This document shows, piece after piece, positions 22,962-24,429 of a stretch of DNA of 24,429 nt. The notes beneath the pieces were generated by a model that was given only the letters and a program-made list of their open reading frames with translations, did not search any database and was not told the origin of the DNA. The DNA comes from Bacteroidales bacterium UBA1208 (GTDB lineage: Bacteria; Bacteroidota; Bacteroidia; Bacteroidales; P3): contig DBXQ01000019.1 in assembly GCA_002309955.1 (NCBI GenBank), positions 1 to 24,429 of the forward strand. The letters run 5' to 3'. Each line of letters begins with the position of its first letter. Within the stretch, counting starts at the first letter, position 1. Position numbers and translations under genes: made by a program.

Positions 22962-23367
22962 CCCAAATCGGTCATTGGGCTGAGTAAGCCTCCAGCAGAT
23001 GCCATTCAAAAGCAAAATGGAGACATGTGAAATGGAAAGGCTGATAATAACCGTTTTATTCTGATTCCCGTCTCGATGACCAATATTGATTCGGCTGTTC
23101 TTTTTTCGCTTTGTAGCCCTCAGTTCTCCCATCGTTCTCCCATTACAGAAGGAGAACTGAGGTAGAACGGATGTCGAAGGGTGGATGAAAGAGCGAGCCG
23201 GGGGCAGTGAGAAAGGGACTCGGGCGTGGGTTGGGGAGGATTTGCGGGAAGAGATGTGCGTTGAGAAGGGATGACGGAAATGGCGGCACCGTTTTTGATG
23301 TGTCCTGACTGCGAAGAGCCGGAGTAACTAAAGTGGGCTTCAATAAACCTAAATCGGTCATACTGGG
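22962..23367 (-). repeat. Long non-coding repeat, copy B
   Basis: Inverted relative of 12681-13014. Read on the - strand it runs from CCCAGTATGACCGATTTAGG (23367-23348) to CCCAATGACCGATTTGGG (22979-22962). A perfect 12-pair hairpin stem is formed by CCTCAGTTCTCC (23118-23129) and GGAGAACTGAGG (23151-23162), with a 21-base loop containing GTTCTCCCATC followed by GTTCTCCCATT. It has one 11-base unit fewer than copy A but about 70 more bases near its 23.3-kb end. The element fills nearly the whole gap between the ligase promoter and the serS terminator. Apparent reading frames here are not kept in copy A, which has TAA at 12992-12994 in the matching frame. Confidence 0.78.
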
Positions 23368-23430
23368 TTTTATCGGTTGCTGTCCGCTCGAATGCCCCGT
23401 TTGGGTAGATGAGTATAATGGCGGTAGGAA

Positions 23431-23467
23431 ATAGAAACCCCACACCGGCGGGATGCCGATGTGGGGT
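23431..23467 (-). terminator. Terminator of serS
   Basis: CCCCACA (23438-23444) pairs with TGTGGGG (23460-23466). After one mismatch CGGC (23446-23449) pairs with GCCG (23455-23458) around a 5-base loop. On the - strand the stem is followed by TTTCTATTT. It lies 24 bases past the serS stop codon. Confidence 0.85.
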
Positions 23468-23490
23468 ATGGTGAACCGTTGTTGACGGTG

Positions 23491-24429
23491 TTAGTCGATT
23501 TTGTCGAAGCCGAGGTAAGGACGCAGACATTCGGGCATGACGATGCCGTCGGGGGTCTGGTTGTTTTCGAGCAGGGCGGCCACGATGCGGGGCAGGGCGA
23601 GGGCGCTGCCGTTGAGGGTGTGCGCCAGTTTGGTCTTGCCGTCGGTGTCCTTGAAGCGCAGTTTCATGCGGTTGGCTTGGAAGGTCTCGAAGTTGGAGAC
23701 CGATGAGACTTCGAGCCATTTCTTTTGTGCGGCACTCCACACTTCGAAGTCGAAGGTCATGGCGGAGGTGAAGCTGATGTCGCCCCCACAGAGTTTGAGG
23801 ATGTGGTAGGGGAGGCCCAATTTGTCGAGCAGTCCACCTACGTGGTGTTTCATGTCCTCGAGGGTGTCGTAGCTGCGGTCGGGGTGCTCGATGACGACGA
23901 TTTCCACTTTGCTGAACTCGTGCAGGCGGTTCAGTCCGCGGACATCCTTGCCGTAGCTACCGGCTTCGCGGCGGAAGCACTCGGAGTAGCCTGCGTGGCG
24001 GATGGGGAACTGGTCGGGGTTGACGATGACGTTGCGGTAGAGGTTGGTGATGGGCACTTCGGCGGTGGGAATCATGTAGAAGCCGTCTAAGGGGATGGCG
24101 TACATTTGTCCTTCCTTGTCGGGAAGCTGGCCAGTGCCGAGGCCCGAGGCTTCGTTGACCATCAGCGGGGGCATGATTTCCACATATCCGGCGGCGGTAG
24201 CTTGGTCGAGGAAGAAGTCGATGAGGGCGCGTTGCAGACGGGCTCCTTTGCCCTTGTAGACGGGGAATCCTGCGCCGGTAATCTTGTTGCCGAGTTCGAA
24301 GTCGACGATGTTGTACTTGGCGCAGAGTTCCCAGTGGGGCAGTGCCCCTCCGGGCAGGTTGGGTTTAGTGCCGAACTCTGCGACGACGACGTTGTCGGCC
24401 TCGCTCTTGCCGCGCGGCACGGTGATGTG
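23491..24429 (-). CDS. serS: Seryl-tRNA synthetase, C-terminal part (5' end outside window)
   Basis: Class II aminoacyl-tRNA synthetase that charges tRNA-Ser (and tRNA-Sec where present). 312 C-terminal residues are visible, the whole catalytic domain. Motif 1 lies around GARLQRALIDFFLDQATAAG, motif 2 is FRREAGSYGKDVRGLNRLHE, followed by FSKVE, and motif 3 is NGSALALPRIVAALLENNQ. TAEVP in YMIPTAEVPITNLYRN is the serine-specific TxE loop. The frame continues to the last base of the window (HITVPRGKS), so the GTG at 24420 is an internal Val and not a start; the N-terminal coiled-coil arm lies outside. The gene ends in a clear terminator and is unrelated to the polysaccharide cluster. Confidence 0.97.
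   Translation of the reverse strand, partial: HITVPRGKSEADNVVVAEFGTKPNLPGGALPHWELCAKYNIVDFELGNKITGAGFPVYKGKGARLQRALIDFFLDQATAAGYVEIMPPLMVNEASGLGTGQLPDKEGQMYAIPLDGFYMIPTAEVPITNLYRNVIVNPDQFPIRHAGYSECFRREAGSYGKDVRGLNRLHEFSKVEIVVIEHPDRSYDTLEDMKHHVGGLLDKLGLPYHILKLCGGDISFTSAMTFDFEVWSAAQKKWLEVSSVSNFETFQANRMKLRFKDTDGKTKLAHTLNGSALALPRIVAALLENNQTPDGIVMPECLRPYLGFDKID

Noticed and set aside
22857..23132. 91-codon frame on the - strand inside repeat copy B
   Set aside because: In the matching part of copy A the frame is broken by TAA at 12992-12994, and substitutions are not concentrated at third positions.
23118..23162. Possible CRISPR array from the 11-base GTTCTCCCATC repeats
   Set aside because: Only two or three adjacent short units with no spacers and no cas genes; they form part of a hairpin loop.
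23120..23740. 206-codon frame on the - strand overlapping the end of serS and repeat B
   Set aside because: About half of it is an alternative frame of serS, and it also crosses the serS terminator hairpin.
1..24429. tRNA, rRNA or transposase genes
   Set aside because: None was recognised by eye on either strand; a covariance-model tRNA scan and a transposase profile search would settle this.

Overview
The window looks like the chromosome of a member of the Bacteroidales (Bacteroides/Prevotella-like). The protein families fit this, and several genes are preceded by the Bacteroidetes primary promoter (TTTG, 18-19 bases, TAnnTTTG), including a perfect copy before the L31 gene. No tRNA, rRNA, CRISPR array or insertion-sequence transposase was seen.

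Left part (1-4480): the 3' end of an unidentified + strand gene and its terminator; htpG (Hsp90) on the - strand; then a + strand queuosine unit of a DUF165/YhhQ transporter and QueF reductase, preceded by a convincing preQ1-I riboswitch ending 2 bases before the transporter start codon; then rpmE2 (ribosomal protein L31 type B) with its own promoter and terminator.

Middle (4481-12400, all - strand): one probable operon reading wbpA, wbpB, wbpE, wbpI and then a large FAD/Fe-S dehydrogenase. The first four are UDP-GlcNAc-to-UDP-ManNAc3NAcA enzymes; the acetyltransferase (WbpD/WlbB) is absent from the place where it often sits. The last gene resembles D-2-hydroxyglutarate dehydrogenase of the YdiJ type. 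WbpB-family enzymes are known to regenerate NAD+ by reducing 2-oxoglutarate to D-2-hydroxyglutarate, so this gene may recycle the by-product of the pathway.

Right part (13025-22885): a polysaccharide (O-antigen/capsule-like) cluster. A WecA/MraY-family initiating phosphosugar transferase reads leftwards. A + strand operon encodes an LpxD-like acyltransferase, a PIG-L deacetylase and two GT4 glycosyltransferases. A convergent - strand operon encodes an O-antigen ligase/polymerase, a Wzx flippase, a third glycosyltransferase and a FemAB/GNAT-like acyltransferase. serS, running off the right end, closes the window.

The least explained material is non-coding. Two diverged copies of a 330-400 bp element (12681-13014 and 22962-23367) stand in inverted orientation on either side of the 13025-22885 cluster. 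Each has a central 12-bp hairpin, 11-bp sub-repeats and the same short motif at both ends. A third relative of the hairpin lies before the queuosine operon. Small gene remnants (a dehydrogenase N-terminus at 14232-14300 and less certain ones near 9800 and 12450) point to past gene turnover.
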